This document shows positions 16,727-25,419 of a stretch of DNA of 64,000 nt, piece after piece. The stretch's first letter is position 1. The number at the start of each line of letters is the position of its first letter. The stretch is from Pontivivens sp032464575. Its GTDB lineage: Bacteria; Pseudomonadota; Alphaproteobacteria; Rhodobacterales; Rhodobacteraceae. The stretch is from positions 639,787-703,786 of the forward strand of contig JAWDKM010000001.1 in NCBI GenBank assembly GCA_032464575.1, written 5' to 3'. The position numbers and the translations under genes are program-made. The notes under the pieces were generated by a model that was given only the letters and a program-made list of their open reading frames with translations, was not told the DNA's origin and ran no database searches.

Positions 16727-16776
16727 ATCGTTCTCCTCGCTGCGGCCCTGCATCCAGCGTCGCGCCACGCGATCAT

Positions 16777-16807
16777 GGGATCAAGGGGGTGGCCGAGAAT
16801 TGATCCC
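16777..16807. repeat. Inverted repeat GGGATCAA-N15-TTGATCCC
   Basis: Perfect 8-bp arms separated by 15 bp in the divergent promoter region between the MBL hydrolase and the kinase/P-loop fusion. The right arm also begins a weak FNR-like match (TTGATCCCGCGCAA). A candidate operator. Confidence 0.45.
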
Positions 16808-16848
16808 GCGCAAGGCGCGCACCGGGGCGCTGGGCCAGACTGCGCGTC

Positions 16849-18408
16849 ATGGAGCAGACGAAGCCCGCCGCGCCGCCCCCTTCCGACGCGTCCGAGGAGG
16901 ACGCGCTCGTGGCCTTTCTCGGCGACGGAGCCGACCGTATCGTCGAGACCCATGCCGCCCGCATCTTCCTGCATGAGGGCGAGGCACTGAAGGTGAAGCG
17001 GCCCGTCCGCTACGACTATCTCGACTTCTCCACCCCCGAGCGCCGGCGCGCCGCCCTCGCCCGCGAGCTGGAGCTGAACGCCCGCCATGCGCCGCAGATC
17101 TACCGCGACCTCGTCCCCCTGACGCGCGGCACGGACGGGGCGCTGGCGCTCGCCGGCAGGGGCGAGACCGTGGACTGGGTGCTGCGCATGCACCGCTTCC
17201 CGGCGGAGGACGAGCTGTCCTCCATCGCACTCCGCGGTCGCCTCGACGGGGCGCTGGCCGAGCGGCTGGGCGAGGTCGTGGCGCGCTACCATTCCACCTG
17301 CCCGGTGCGCGAGGCCGACGGCGCGACCCTGATCCGGGAGATCCTCGACGAACTCGACGCGGCCTTCGGCGACATGGCCGATATGCTGGACGAGGACATG
17401 CTCGCCGACCTGCGCACCCGCTCGCGGCTTAGCTTCGGCCAGCTCGCGCCACTCCTGCGCAGGCGCGCGCGGGCGGGTCGCGTGCGGCGCGCCCATGGCG
17501 ACCTGCACCTGCGCAACATGGTGCTGATCGACGGCGTGCCCGTCCCCTTCGACGCGCTGGAATTCGACGAGACGCTGGGCACTTGCGACGTGCTCTACGA
17601 CCTCGCTTTCCTGCTGATGGACCTGCTGGTTCAGGGCCTGCCGCTCGCCGCGAACCGGACCTTCAACACCTGGCTCGGCGCCACGCGGTCGATGGAGGAC
17701 GAGCAGGGCCTCGCCGCCCTCCCGCTCTTCATCGCGATCCGCGCGGCGATCCGCGCGATGGTCGACGTGCAAACCGCGCGCCTCGGCGGGCACCCGCCGC
17801 AGGATGCGCGCCGACACCTCGCCCTTGCCCTGCGTGCGCTAGAGACGCCGCCCGCGTGCCTGATCGCCGTCGGCGGGCTTTCGGGTGCGGGCAAGACCGC
17901 GGTCGCCCGCGCGCTCGCCCCCGATCTCGGCCCCCTGCCCGGCGCGGTGCATCTGAGCGCCGATCTCGAACGCAAGGCGCATTTCGGCGTTCCGCCCCTG
18001 CACCGCCTGGGCGATGCGGCCTATACGCCCGAGGCCAACGCCGCCGTGCAGGCCCGGCTCCATGCCCGCGCCGCGCGCTGCCTCGCCGCCGGGCACGCCG
18101 TGATCATCGACACCACCCATCTCGACATCGCCAACCGGGCGGAGACCGAGGCCCTGGCCCGCGCGGCCCGCGTGCCGTTCTGCGGGCTGTGGCTCACGGC
18201 GCCCGAACGAACCCTGCGCGCACGGATCGCGGGGCGAAACGGCGATGCCTCCGACGCGGACGCGCGCGTGCTCGGAATGCAGCTCGCCCGCGACCCCGGC
18301 TCGGGCGACTGGACGCCGATCGACGCCGCGCGCGAGCTGCCCCGCGTGCTCGACACCGCACGCCGGACCGCCGCCGCCGCGATCTGTTCCCACATGCCAC
18401 AACCCTGA
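16849..18408 (+). CDS. Aminoglycoside-phosphotransferase-like kinase fused to P-loop ATPase
   Basis: 519 residues in two halves. The N-terminal half (to about residue 335) is an APH/choline-kinase-like fold with the catalytic Brenner motif HGDLHLRNMVLIDG and the metal-binding Asp in FDALEFDETLG. The C-terminal half (about 340-510) is a P-loop kinase with Walker A GGLSGAGKTAVAR and a later IIDTTHLD. This architecture is common next to UspA genes and is often annotated bifunctional aminoglycoside phosphotransferase/ATP-binding protein, but physiological substrates are unknown and antibiotic resistance should not be assumed. It is followed after 13 bp by the UspA gene. Confidence 0.88.
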   Translation: MEQTKPAAPPPSDASEEDALVAFLGDGADRIVETHAARIFLHEGEALKVKRPVRYDYLDFSTPERRRAALARELELNARHAPQIYRDLVPLTRGTDGALALAGRGETVDWVLRMHRFPAEDELSSIALRGRLDGALAERLGEVVARYHSTCPVREADGATLIREILDELDAAFGDMADMLDEDMLADLRTRSRLSFGQLAPLLRRRARAGRVRRAHGDLHLRNMVLIDGVPVPFDALEFDETLGTCDVLYDLAFLLMDLLVQGLPLAANRTFNTWLGATRSMEDEQGLAALPLFIAIRAAIRAMVDVQTARLGGHPPQDARRHLALALRALETPPACLIAVGGLSGAGKTAVARALAPDLGPLPGAVHLSADLERKAHFGVPPLHRLGDAAYTPEANAAVQARLHARAARCLAAGHAVIIDTTHLDIANRAETEALARAARVPFCGLWLTAPERTLRARIAGRNGDASDADARVLGMQLARDPGSGDWTPIDAARELPRVLDTARRTAAAAICSHMPQP

Positions 18409-18421
18409 ACGGGAGGACGCC

Positions 18422-19255
18422 ATGCCCCTTCGCACCATCCTGAGCTGCCTGTCGACCGAGGGTCAGGCCCACACGGTCCTTGGCCCCGCCGCGGCCCTTG
18501 CCCGGCGCACCGACGCGCACCTGATCGGCCTGCACACGCTGGAGGCCATGGTGATCTATCCCGGCATCGCGGTGCACGTGCCGGAGACGGTGCAGACCAA
18601 CTTCACCGCCGCCCAGCGCGAGCGCGCGCAGGTCGTGCGCACCCTCTTCGACGAGCGACTGCGGGGCGAGACGTTCACCTCCGAATGGCGGGAGATCAAG
18701 ACCGAGGCCGCCGCCAGCCCCGACCGGATGATCGAGGCCGCGCGCACCTCCGATCTCGTCGTCATGGCCCGCGCCGGCAGCGACGGCGACCGCGACGACC
18801 AACCCTACGTGCAGGAGCGCATGATCCGCGAGAGCGGCCGCCCCGTCCTGCTGATCCCGCCTAAGCTCAAGGACCCCGAGATCGGCAAGAGCGTCGTCAT
18901 CGGCTGGAGCTCCACCCGCGAGGCCGCCCGGGCCGTCCACGACGTCCGTCCGCTGCTGCAGGACGGAGCCGAGGTCCACATCGTCACGGTCACCGGCAGC
19001 CTCGACCATACCGACAGCCTCGCGACCGAGCTGGCGCGCACGCTGTCCCGCCACGGTTTCAAGGCCGAGGTCGTGCGCCGCGCACAGGACGGCCAGTCCA
19101 TCGCGGAGTGCCTGTTGCAGGAAGCGTTCGAGCGTGGCGCCGACCTGATCGCCACCGGCGCCTTCGGCCACTCGCGCCTCTTCGACTTCGTCATCGGCGC
19201 CGTGACGCTGGAGTTGATGAGGAAGGCGGAGCGGCCGGTGCTCCTGTCCACCTGA
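18422..19255 (+). CDS. Tandem universal stress protein (UspA x2)
   Basis: 277 residues from the ATG preceded by GGAGGAC. Two UspA domains, residues about 1-145 and 150-277. The second ends with the ATP-binding pattern GAFGHSRLFDFVIGAVTLELM-x-RPVLL; the first has a degenerate version. In many alphaproteobacteria tandem Usps are induced in low-oxygen or stationary phase, which suits the FixLJ neighbourhood. Confidence 0.9.
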   Translation: MPLRTILSCLSTEGQAHTVLGPAAALARRTDAHLIGLHTLEAMVIYPGIAVHVPETVQTNFTAAQRERAQVVRTLFDERLRGETFTSEWREIKTEAAASPDRMIEAARTSDLVVMARAGSDGDRDDQPYVQERMIRESGRPVLLIPPKLKDPEIGKSVVIGWSSTREAARAVHDVRPLLQDGAEVHIVTVTGSLDHTDSLATELARTLSRHGFKAEVVRRAQDGQSIAECLLQEAFERGADLIATGAFGHSRLFDFVIGAVTLELMRKAERPVLLST

Positions 19256-19765
19256 GCTCGCGTGCCCGCCCGGCGGGCCGGATTCGATCCGCGTGGCGAG
19301 CGCCGGTTGGGAACGGCTCACTTTACGGTTTGGCAAGCGGCTGGGTTGCTTCGACCCCCAGCGTCGGGGAGAAGGCCAGATCCGGTTGCAGGCGCCTGTT
19401 CGAGGTTGGGCGACAACGCCTATCGGCGCCTCGGGGTGTCCATCGAGGATCAGGGGGATATCCCCCCTGCAATGTCGTACCTTGCCGAAGCGCCGCGGTG
19501 CCGTGAAAGTTCTGGGGGCCTGCTGCCAACCGTGACCGGGAAGGTGGCTCCACACCGCTTTACCCCGCGTTCCCGCCAGCTCGGCACAGTCACGGCAGCC
19601 TGTACGGGCGGCGAGCCGCTTTCCCTGAAGCACCTGTCGACACACGACAGTACACGCGCCCGCTTGGTCGCTCGGGTTCCACCCCCGCGAAACCAGCCAT
19701 CGCTGCATGTCGAGGGCGGCCCTCAGAGTCATCCCCGTCACCGCCGCTGCAGGGTGGCGATGGCC
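19256..19765. other. 510-bp intergenic region with no supported gene
   Basis: No frame here has a credible start or family. It holds a GC-rich inverted repeat just after the UspA stop (GCCCGC-N3-GCGGGC near 19264) and a perfect CAGGGGG-N5-CCCCCTG stem at 19451-19469. It separates the convergent UspA and alcohol-dehydrogenase genes and may contain their terminators or gene debris. Confidence 0.45.
19451..19469. repeat. Inverted repeat CAGGGGG-N5-CCCCCTG
   Basis: Perfect 7-bp arms with a 5-base loop between convergent genes. A possible bidirectional terminator stem, although no T-run follows on either strand. Confidence 0.4.
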
Positions 19766-20800
19766 CTAGATCTCCAGCACCACGCGGCCGTCGATAGTGC
19801 CCTGGCGCATCCGGTCGAAGACGGCGTTGACGTTCTCCAGCTTGTCCCAGGTGAAGGTCGTCTTCACGTGGCCGTCGGCGGCGAAGGACAGCGCCTCGGT
19901 CAGGTCGAGGCGCGTGCCCACGATGGAGCCGCGGATCGTCAGGCGCTTGAGCACCACCTCGAAGATCGGCAGCGGGAAGCTGCCGGGCGGCAGGCCGACC
20001 AGCGACATAGTGCCATGCCGCCGCAGCATCCCAACCGCCTGCGCAAAGGCCGTGGTGCTGACCGCGGTCACGAGGGCCCCGTGCACCCCGCCGATCTGAT
20101 TTTCGACCTCGGCCACCGGATCGACCTCGGCCGCGTTGATGACCTCGTCCGCGCCGAGCTTGCGTGCAAGCTCCAGCTTGTCGGGAGCGACGTCCACAGC
20201 GATGACCTGCATCCCCATCGCCTTGGCATACTGCACCGCCATGTGGCCGAGCCCGCCGATGCCGGAGATCGCGATCCACTGGCCGGGGCGCACCTCCGTC
20301 TCCTTCAACCCCTTGTAGACGGTGACGCCGGCGCAGAGCACCGGCGAGGCGGGGCCGAAGTCGAGCCCCGAGGGGATCTGCCCCACGAAGTCGGCATCGG
20401 CCCGCACGAACTCCGCATAGCCGCCATCCACGGAATAGCCGGTGTTCTGCTGGCTCTCGCACAGCGTCTCCCACCCGCCGGAACAGTGCACGCAGCGCCC
20501 GCAGGCGGTGTGGAGCCATGGCACGCCGACCCGGTCGCCCTCCTTGAGATGCGTGACGCCCGCGCCGAGGGCCGCGACCTCGCCCACGCCCTCGTGCCCC
20601 GGAATGAAGGGGGGCTCGGGCTTCACCGGCCAGTCACCGTCGGCGGCGTGCAGATCCGTGTGGCAGACGCCGGAGGCGCGGACCCGCACCAGCACCTCGC
20701 CCGGCCCGATCTCGGGCACGGGCACCTCGCGCAGTTCCAGCGCAGCACCGAGGCGCGGCACCACCGCCGCCTTCATCACCTTGGGAAGATCGTAGGGCAT
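19766..20800 (-). CDS. Zinc-dependent alcohol dehydrogenase, AdhP type
   Basis: 344 residues from the ATG preceded by AGGAGACGC. Catalytic zinc: Cys in GVCHTDLHAADGDW, His-Glu in GHEGVG. Structural zinc: CGRCVHCSGGWETLC. NAD motif GIGGLGHMAVQYAKAMG. This is the class of ethanol-active/propanol-preferring AdhP enzymes that reoxidise NADH by reducing aldehydes. A perfect FNR/FixK box lies 65-78 bp upstream of the start, pointing to induction at low oxygen. Confidence 0.93.
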   Translation of the reverse strand: MPYDLPKVMKAAVVPRLGAALELREVPVPEIGPGEVLVRVRASGVCHTDLHAADGDWPVKPEPPFIPGHEGVGEVAALGAGVTHLKEGDRVGVPWLHTACGRCVHCSGGWETLCESQQNTGYSVDGGYAEFVRADADFVGQIPSGLDFGPASPVLCAGVTVYKGLKETEVRPGQWIAISGIGGLGHMAVQYAKAMGMQVIAVDVAPDKLELARKLGADEVINAAEVDPVAEVENQIGGVHGALVTAVSTTAFAQAVGMLRRHGTMSLVGLPPGSFPLPIFEVVLKRLTIRGSIVGTRLDLTEALSFAADGHVKTTFTWDKLENVNAVFDRMRQGTIDGRVVLEI

Positions 20801-20864
20801 CGGCGTCTCCTTCTGTGCACACGACGGGATGTGACGCAGCGTAGGAAGCCCGGCCATGTCGCGA

Positions 20865-20878
20865 TTGATCGCGATCAA
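20865..20878. promoter_or_regulatory. FNR/FixK box TTGAT-CGCG-ATCAA
   Basis: Exact match to the FNR/FixK consensus TTGAT-N4-ATCAA in the divergent spacer between the alcohol dehydrogenase and the flavodoxin-like gene. It could control either or both. Confidence 0.75.
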
Positions 20879-20962
20879 TCCGCGTGAATTTGCGCTAGGG
20901 CAAAGTCGCACGCCGCCATGTCGTCTAGGGTGCACGCTCGACCAGCGAGCGGAGAGGCCGCG

Positions 20963-21484
20963 ATGAGCCAGGGCACGGGTGCCATCATCTACTACTCGCG
21001 CACCGGCGCGACGTGCGCCGCAGCGCAACGGCTGGCACGCCGGAGCGGCGCGTGCCTGGTCGCGCTCGCGCTGAAGCGCTATCGACAGGGCCCGGCCGGG
21101 CGGCTGCGCGCCCGCCTGGATACGCTTTTCTCCGTCGCGCCACCGCTCGACGACGCCCTGCCCGATCTGGGCGCGCGGCCCTGGGTCGCGATCGGCGGAC
21201 CCCTCTGGCTCGGCCAGCCCGCCCCGCCGCTGCGCCGTGTGCTCACGGAGGCCGCACTGCCACGGCGCGTCGGCCTCTTCCTGACCGCCGACCGGCCCGG
21301 GGCGCCGAACCGCGCCTATACCGACTGCGCCGACACGCTGGGTCGGCCGCTTGCCGCGCGCACCTGGCTCAGGCCCGGCCCGGATCACGAGGAGGAGACG
21401 GCGCGCCGCCTCGATCTCTTCCACGATACCCTTGCACGCTCACCTGCACGCACGCCGCCGGAACCGGCCCTCCGCCTCGTCTAG
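20963..21484 (+). CDS. Flavodoxin-like protein
   Basis: 173 residues from the ATG preceded by GGAGAGG. It starts with the flavodoxin phosphate-loop segment AIIYYSRTGATCAAA and continues with a Rossmann-like core (PWVAIGGPLWLGQPAPPLRRVL), as in menaquinone-dependent protoporphyrinogen-oxidase-like and flavodoxin-family proteins. An FMN electron carrier is likely. The shared FNR box supports a redox role. It overlaps the convergent ATPase gene by 4 bp. Confidence 0.75.
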   Translation: MSQGTGAIIYYSRTGATCAAAQRLARRSGACLVALALKRYRQGPAGRLRARLDTLFSVAPPLDDALPDLGARPWVAIGGPLWLGQPAPPLRRVLTEAALPRRVGLFLTADRPGAPNRAYTDCADTLGRPLAARTWLRPGPDHEEETARRLDLFHDTLARSPARTPPEPALRLV

Positions 21485-22248
21485 AACAGGCTCTCGTCCT
21501 CGTCGCGCAGCGCGTCGGCGATGAACGCTTCGGGATCGATCGTGAAATCCTGGTAGAGCCGGAAATGCCGCGTCTCGCGGTATTCGATCGGCGCGATCCC
21601 GTGGCGCGTGACCTCCAGCACTGTGGCCCCCGGCAGCGCCATCAGGATCGGCGAGTGCGTGGCCATGATCACCTGCGCCTCCCGCTTGAACTGGATCCGG
21701 TCGAGCAGGCGCAGCAACACGAGTTGCCGCCGGGGCGACAGCGCGCTCTCGGGCTCGTCCATGAAGTAGATGCCCTGCTTCGACATCCGCTCTTCGAACG
21801 ACCTGATGAACCCCTCGCCGTGGGACCATGTGAGGTAGTCCGAGTCCGATCCCACGGCGTCGAGATAGCGCGCGACGGAAAAGAAGGTCTCTGACCGGAA
21901 GAACCAGCCGTTCGTGACCTTCGGTAGCCAGCCGCCGCGCAGAGCATCGGCGAGGAGTGCGCCGCTCTCCTCCCGCGCGCCGGGGTGATCGATGGCGGCG
22001 TATCCTTTCCCGCCGCCCGCCTCGTCATAGCCGCTGAGCGCCGCGATCGCCACGATCAGCGTCGACTTCCCCGTGCCGTTCTCGCCCACGACGATCGTGA
22101 CGGGCGTGGTAAAGGAGAGCTCGAAATCCGCGTCCAGCCACGGCAGGTCGAACGGATAGCCCGATTGCTCCGCGAAGACGTCTTCGCGCACGGTCAGCCG
22201 CTGCAGGAACGGGGACGGCAGGTTGGTCTTTCGGTTTCGGCGGGCCAT
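21481..22248 (-). CDS. AAA-family ATPase (SMC/ABC-like, single P-loop)
   Basis: 255 residues. Walker A VVGENGTGKSTLI (about residues 53-65), signature-like region SPRRQL in FMDEPESALSPRRQLVLLRLL, which also contains Walker B, and switch His in IMATHSP. These are the predicted ABC-like ATPases found widely as single genes; some relatives belong to Old-type or defence nucleases, but no nuclease domain or partner gene is present. Cellular role unknown. Confidence 0.85.
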   Translation of the reverse strand: MARRNRKTNLPSPFLQRLTVREDVFAEQSGYPFDLPWLDADFELSFTTPVTIVVGENGTGKSTLIVAIAALSGYDEAGGGKGYAAIDHPGAREESGALLADALRGGWLPKVTNGWFFRSETFFSVARYLDAVGSDSDYLTWSHGEGFIRSFEERMSKQGIYFMDEPESALSPRRQLVLLRLLDRIQFKREAQVIMATHSPILMALPGATVLEVTRHGIAPIEYRETRHFRLYQDFTIDPEAFIADALRDEDESLF

Positions 22249-22633
22249 GGTGTCAGGCAGGTGGCGTCAGGCGCAGCCTAGGCCGACGCGTGCGGTTGCG
22301 AAAGCACCCGGATCGCGGAAAGTCGTTATGTGCAGGTCAGAAGAACGACCGATGCGTTGTCCCATCGTAGGCGGAACAGGCTTTCTGCGCGGTGCCGTGG
22401 TGGAGGCCGGCGTCGCGCCGTAGACCAGGGTCCCGTTGATGGCGCCAACGTCTCCCGCCTTCAGGTACCGTCTCGGCGTCGATACGCAGCGCGCGATGTC
22501 CACGGGTCGAACCCGTAGGCCTCTTCGCCACCTACTTCACCGGTTGCTCAAATGGGACCGTGCGCGCCGCGATACCTCACTCAAGGGTACGATATCGCCG
22601 AAGCACGAGGCGGCACTGCTCGCCTGGGCGGCC
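22249..22633. other. 385-bp intergenic region, nothing recognised
   Basis: Between the ATPase start and the stop of the iolB gene. No credible frame, tRNA or clear terminator was seen. It must hold the promoter of the leftward ATPase gene and the 3' end of the leftward inositol operon. Confidence 0.4.
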
Positions 22634-23443
22634 TTACCCCACCGCGTCGCGCTGGGCGATCCAGTCGTGGTCTGGGTCGTTCCGGAAGCGCCATTTCCGC
22701 AGCGGTCCCGCCATGACGTTGAGGTAGTACATCTCGTAGCCGTAGGGCGCCGCGCAGGGATGGTGCCCCTTCGGGACCAGCACCACGTCGCCGTCCTTCA
22801 CCGCCATGGTCTCGTCCAGCGCGCCGTCCTCGGTGTAGACCCGTTGCACGCCGAAGCCCTGCGCGGGGCTGAGGCGGTGGTAGTAGGTCTCCTCCAGGTA
22901 GGTCATGCGGGGGAAGTCGTCCTCGTCATGCCGGTGGCTGGGATAGGAGGACCAGTTGCCGTCGGGGGTGAAGACTTCGGTGACGAGCAGGCTGCCCGCC
23001 AAGTCCCGCTCCTCCATCGCGATGTTGTTGATGTGACGGGTGTTCTGCCCGACGCCGCGAGGCGTGAGCGTGATGCCCTCGGGCCCCAGCCGCCGCACCG
23101 GGTGGTCACCGCGGGCCGGCGCGCTGCAGACCGCCAACGTGCACTGGGTGGTGGCGACCGCCGACCAGTCCCGCCCGCCGGGGATGTAGAGGCAGTGGGG
23201 CGGCGTCTTTTCGAAGACCGACATCCGGTCGCCCATCTCGCCGAAACTCTCGCCATCGACGTTAATCTCCGCCCGGCCTTCGACCAGCACGAGGATGACC
23301 TCGCGTTCGCCCGTCGTCTCCGCCGCGCGGTCCCCCGCGCCGAGGCGGTAGAGCCCGAAGCCGACATAGCCCCAGCCCGCGCTCTCAGGCGTCACATCAT
23401 GGACCTTGCCCGACACGCCGTTCGGCTTGACCAGCAGGCTCAT
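22634..23443 (-). CDS. iolB: 5-deoxy-glucuronate isomerase (IolB)
   Basis: 269 residues, bicupin fold. The C-terminal cupin carries the metal pattern SYPSHRHDEDD...EETYYHRL and PKGHHPCAAPYGYEMYYLNVMAG, diagnostic of IolB. It isomerises 5-deoxy-D-glucuronate to 5-dehydro-2-deoxy-D-gluconate (DKG), the substrate of IolC. The ATG overlaps the stop of the sugar ABC ATPase (ATGA). It is the last gene of the leftward operon and one of two IolB homologues in the locus; this one resembles canonical IolB more closely. Confidence 0.92.
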   Translation of the reverse strand: MSLLVKPNGVSGKVHDVTPESAGWGYVGFGLYRLGAGDRAAETTGEREVILVLVEGRAEINVDGESFGEMGDRMSVFEKTPPHCLYIPGGRDWSAVATTQCTLAVCSAPARGDHPVRRLGPEGITLTPRGVGQNTRHINNIAMEERDLAGSLLVTEVFTPDGNWSSYPSHRHDEDDFPRMTYLEETYYHRLSPAQGFGVQRVYTEDGALDETMAVKDGDVVLVPKGHHPCAAPYGYEMYYLNVMAGPLRKWRFRNDPDHDWIAQRDAVG

Positions 23444-24234
23444 ACGGTCCCGCCAAGCGCGTCGTCGAGGGTCGCAAGCTCCTGCCCGCCCGCCATCATG
23501 TCCTGCAGCTCGTCCGGCGTGATCTGACCGCGCTGCGCCGTGCCCAGCGTCTGCCCGCGGTTCAGCACGGTGAACCGGTCGCCCACAGCCAACGCGTGAC
23601 GCACGTTGTGGGTGATGAAGACGACAGCCACGTCCTGCTTTCGCACCTTGTCGATGGTGGCGAGCACGTTGGAGGTCTGCCGCACGCCGAGCGCCGAGGT
23701 CGGCTCGTCGAGGATCAGCACCTTGGCCCCGAAATAGACCGCACGGGAGATGGCGACCGTCTGCCGCTCCCCGCCCGAGAGGGTGCCGACCGCCTGATCG
23801 GGGCCTCGCAGGTTGATGCCCATGCGGCGCATCTCCTCCATCGTCACGCGGTCGGCTTCGGCCCGGTCGAAGAAGGGGATGCCCGCGATCCGCTTCACCG
23901 GCTCGTTGCCCATGAAGAAGTTCCGGCTGACGCTCATCAGCGGGATCATGGCGAGGTGCTGGTGGACGGTCGCAATACCCGCATCCATCGCCTGGCGCGG
24001 CGTGTCGAAATGCATCGGGCGGCCTTCGAAGATGATCTCGCCCTTCGTCGGCTTGTGCACGCCCGACATCGTCTTGATGAAGGTCGACTTGCCCGCGCCG
24101 TTGTCGCCGAGCAGGCAATGGCACTCCCCCGGATAGATGTCTAGGGACACGCCGGCGAGCGCGATCACCGCACCGAAATGCTTCTCGATATTGCGCATCT
24201 CGATGATCGGGGCATGGGTGGAGCGGGTGTTCAT
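23440..24234 (-). CDS. Sugar (inositol-type) ABC transporter ATPase
   Basis: 264 residues, a single ABC domain. Walker A LLGDNGAGKSTFIK, Q-loop VHQHLAMIP, signature LSGGERQTVAISR, Walker B VLILDEPTSALG, switch VFITHN. RbsA/IatA-type ATPases usually have two fused ABC domains; here only the N-terminal one is present, as in FrcA/single-domain CUT2 systems. It lies 1 bp downstream of the permease stop and is coupled to iolB. Confidence 0.92.
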   Translation of the reverse strand: MNTRSTHAPIIEMRNIEKHFGAVIALAGVSLDIYPGECHCLLGDNGAGKSTFIKTMSGVHKPTKGEIIFEGRPMHFDTPRQAMDAGIATVHQHLAMIPLMSVSRNFFMGNEPVKRIAGIPFFDRAEADRVTMEEMRRMGINLRGPDQAVGTLSGGERQTVAISRAVYFGAKVLILDEPTSALGVRQTSNVLATIDKVRKQDVAVVFITHNVRHALAVGDRFTVLNRGQTLGTAQRGQITPDELQDMMAGGQELATLDDALGGTV

Positions 24235-24235
24235 C

Positions 24236-25360
24236 TCAACGCTCCCCCGTGATCATGCGGCGGATATAGGTGTTGAGGATCACGGCCCCCAGCAGGATCA
24301 CGCCGAGGAACACCCGGAAGAGCGAGCTTTCGACGCCCGCGAAGAACAGCCCCTGCTGGACCACGCCGAAGATCAGCGCCCCGAGCGCTGCGCCGATGAC
24401 CGAGCCGTAGCCGCCGGTCAGCAGCGCGCCGCCGATCACCACGGCGATGATCGCCTCGAACTCCTTGAGGAGGCCGCGATCCGCGCCGGCCGAGCCGAAC
24501 TCCATCACCTGGCAGGTGGCAAAGACGGTGGCGCAAAAGGCGGTGAACATGAACATCAGGATCTTCACGCGGTTGACCGGAACGCCGGAATTGCGCGCGG
24601 CCTCCGCATCGCCCCCGGCGGCGAAGATCCAGTTGCCGAAGCGGGTGCGCGTCAGCAGCACGTGGCCCACGATGACCAGCGCGATCGCCCAGACGATCAG
24701 CATCGGAATGCCGTCGACCACCGGCTGGCCCGCCCGGCTGCCGCGTTCGAACACGCCGATCAGCCCCGCATCGCCCAGCCACTGGAAGAGCCCGCCGAGG
24801 ATCTTCCCGCCGAAGAGGGCGGCGAGCCAGTCGCCCTCCGCCGCCTCCGAGATGCCGCCGATGATCGTCTTCCGCTCGATCGTCTGCGGCAGGTAGATGG
24901 TGAAGCCGCGCAGGATGAAGAGGAAGGCGAGCGTGACGATGAAACTCGGCAGCCCCGTCCGGATCACGATGAAGCCGTTCAGCGCCCCGATCGAAACGCA
25001 GAGCGCGAAAGTGGTCAGGATCGCCGCCCAGACCGGCCAGCCAAGAGTGACCGAGAAAATCGCGATCGTCATCCCCGCGAACCCGATCATCGAGCCGACG
25101 GACAGATCGAACTCGCCCGCGATCATCAACAGGCACGCGCCGACGGCGATGATCATGAACTGCGCCGAAACGGTGGACCAGTTCAGCACGCCCTGCGCGT
25201 TGAACATCCCGCTGTCGAGCGCGGTCAGAAGGAAGAAGGTGAAGACGAGGACGGTTCCGCAGATCCCGCCGAGCTCGGGCCGGATCAGGGCCCGGCGCAG
25301 GCCCGAGACCTGCTTGATCCGCTCGTCTGTCGCGGGGGTGGATTGCGCGGTTTCACTCAT
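24236..25360 (-). CDS. Sugar (inositol-type) ABC transporter permease
   Basis: 374 residues from the ATG at 25360 with GGAG 9 bases upstream. A CUT2 (RbsC/IatP-like) permease with about ten membrane segments and the conserved GEFDLSVGSMIGFAGM and GNWIFAAGGDAEAARNSGV segments. The periplasmic insertion after ERKTIIGG (residues about 165-215) is longer than in RbsC. It forms an importer with the adjacent ATPase and binding protein; inositol or a related polyol is the likely substrate from context. Confidence 0.9.
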   Translation of the reverse strand: MSETAQSTPATDERIKQVSGLRRALIRPELGGICGTVLVFTFFLLTALDSGMFNAQGVLNWSTVSAQFMIIAVGACLLMIAGEFDLSVGSMIGFAGMTIAIFSVTLGWPVWAAILTTFALCVSIGALNGFIVIRTGLPSFIVTLAFLFILRGFTIYLPQTIERKTIIGGISEAAEGDWLAALFGGKILGGLFQWLGDAGLIGVFERGSRAGQPVVDGIPMLIVWAIALVIVGHVLLTRTRFGNWIFAAGGDAEAARNSGVPVNRVKILMFMFTAFCATVFATCQVMEFGSAGADRGLLKEFEAIIAVVIGGALLTGGYGSVIGAALGALIFGVVQQGLFFAGVESSLFRVFLGVILLGAVILNTYIRRMITGER

Positions 25361-25388
25361 CGCATCGCTCCGGGAAACGGCTTGTTGT

Positions 25389-25412
25389 GGGGCCGGCGCT
25401 GTGGCCGGCCCC
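25389..25412 (-). terminator. Intercistronic hairpin after the binding-protein gene
   Basis: Perfect 9-bp stem GGGGCCGGC/GCCGGCCCC with a 6-base loop in the 59-bp gap between the binding-protein and permease genes. No T-run follows, so it more likely stabilises or attenuates the transcript, raising binding-protein over permease expression, than ends it. Confidence 0.55.
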
Positions 25413-25419
25413 GGAATGC

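Noticed and set aside
16800..16813. FNR-like match TTGATCCCGCGCAA upstream of the kinase/P-loop fusion
   Set aside because: Only one half-site is good; two mismatches in the other half. Kept as part of the inverted repeat only.
16849..18408. Antibiotic-resistance interpretation of the aminoglycoside-phosphotransferase-like domain
   Set aside because: The fused UspA-linked family is housekeeping/stress-associated, and nothing in context suggests drug resistance.
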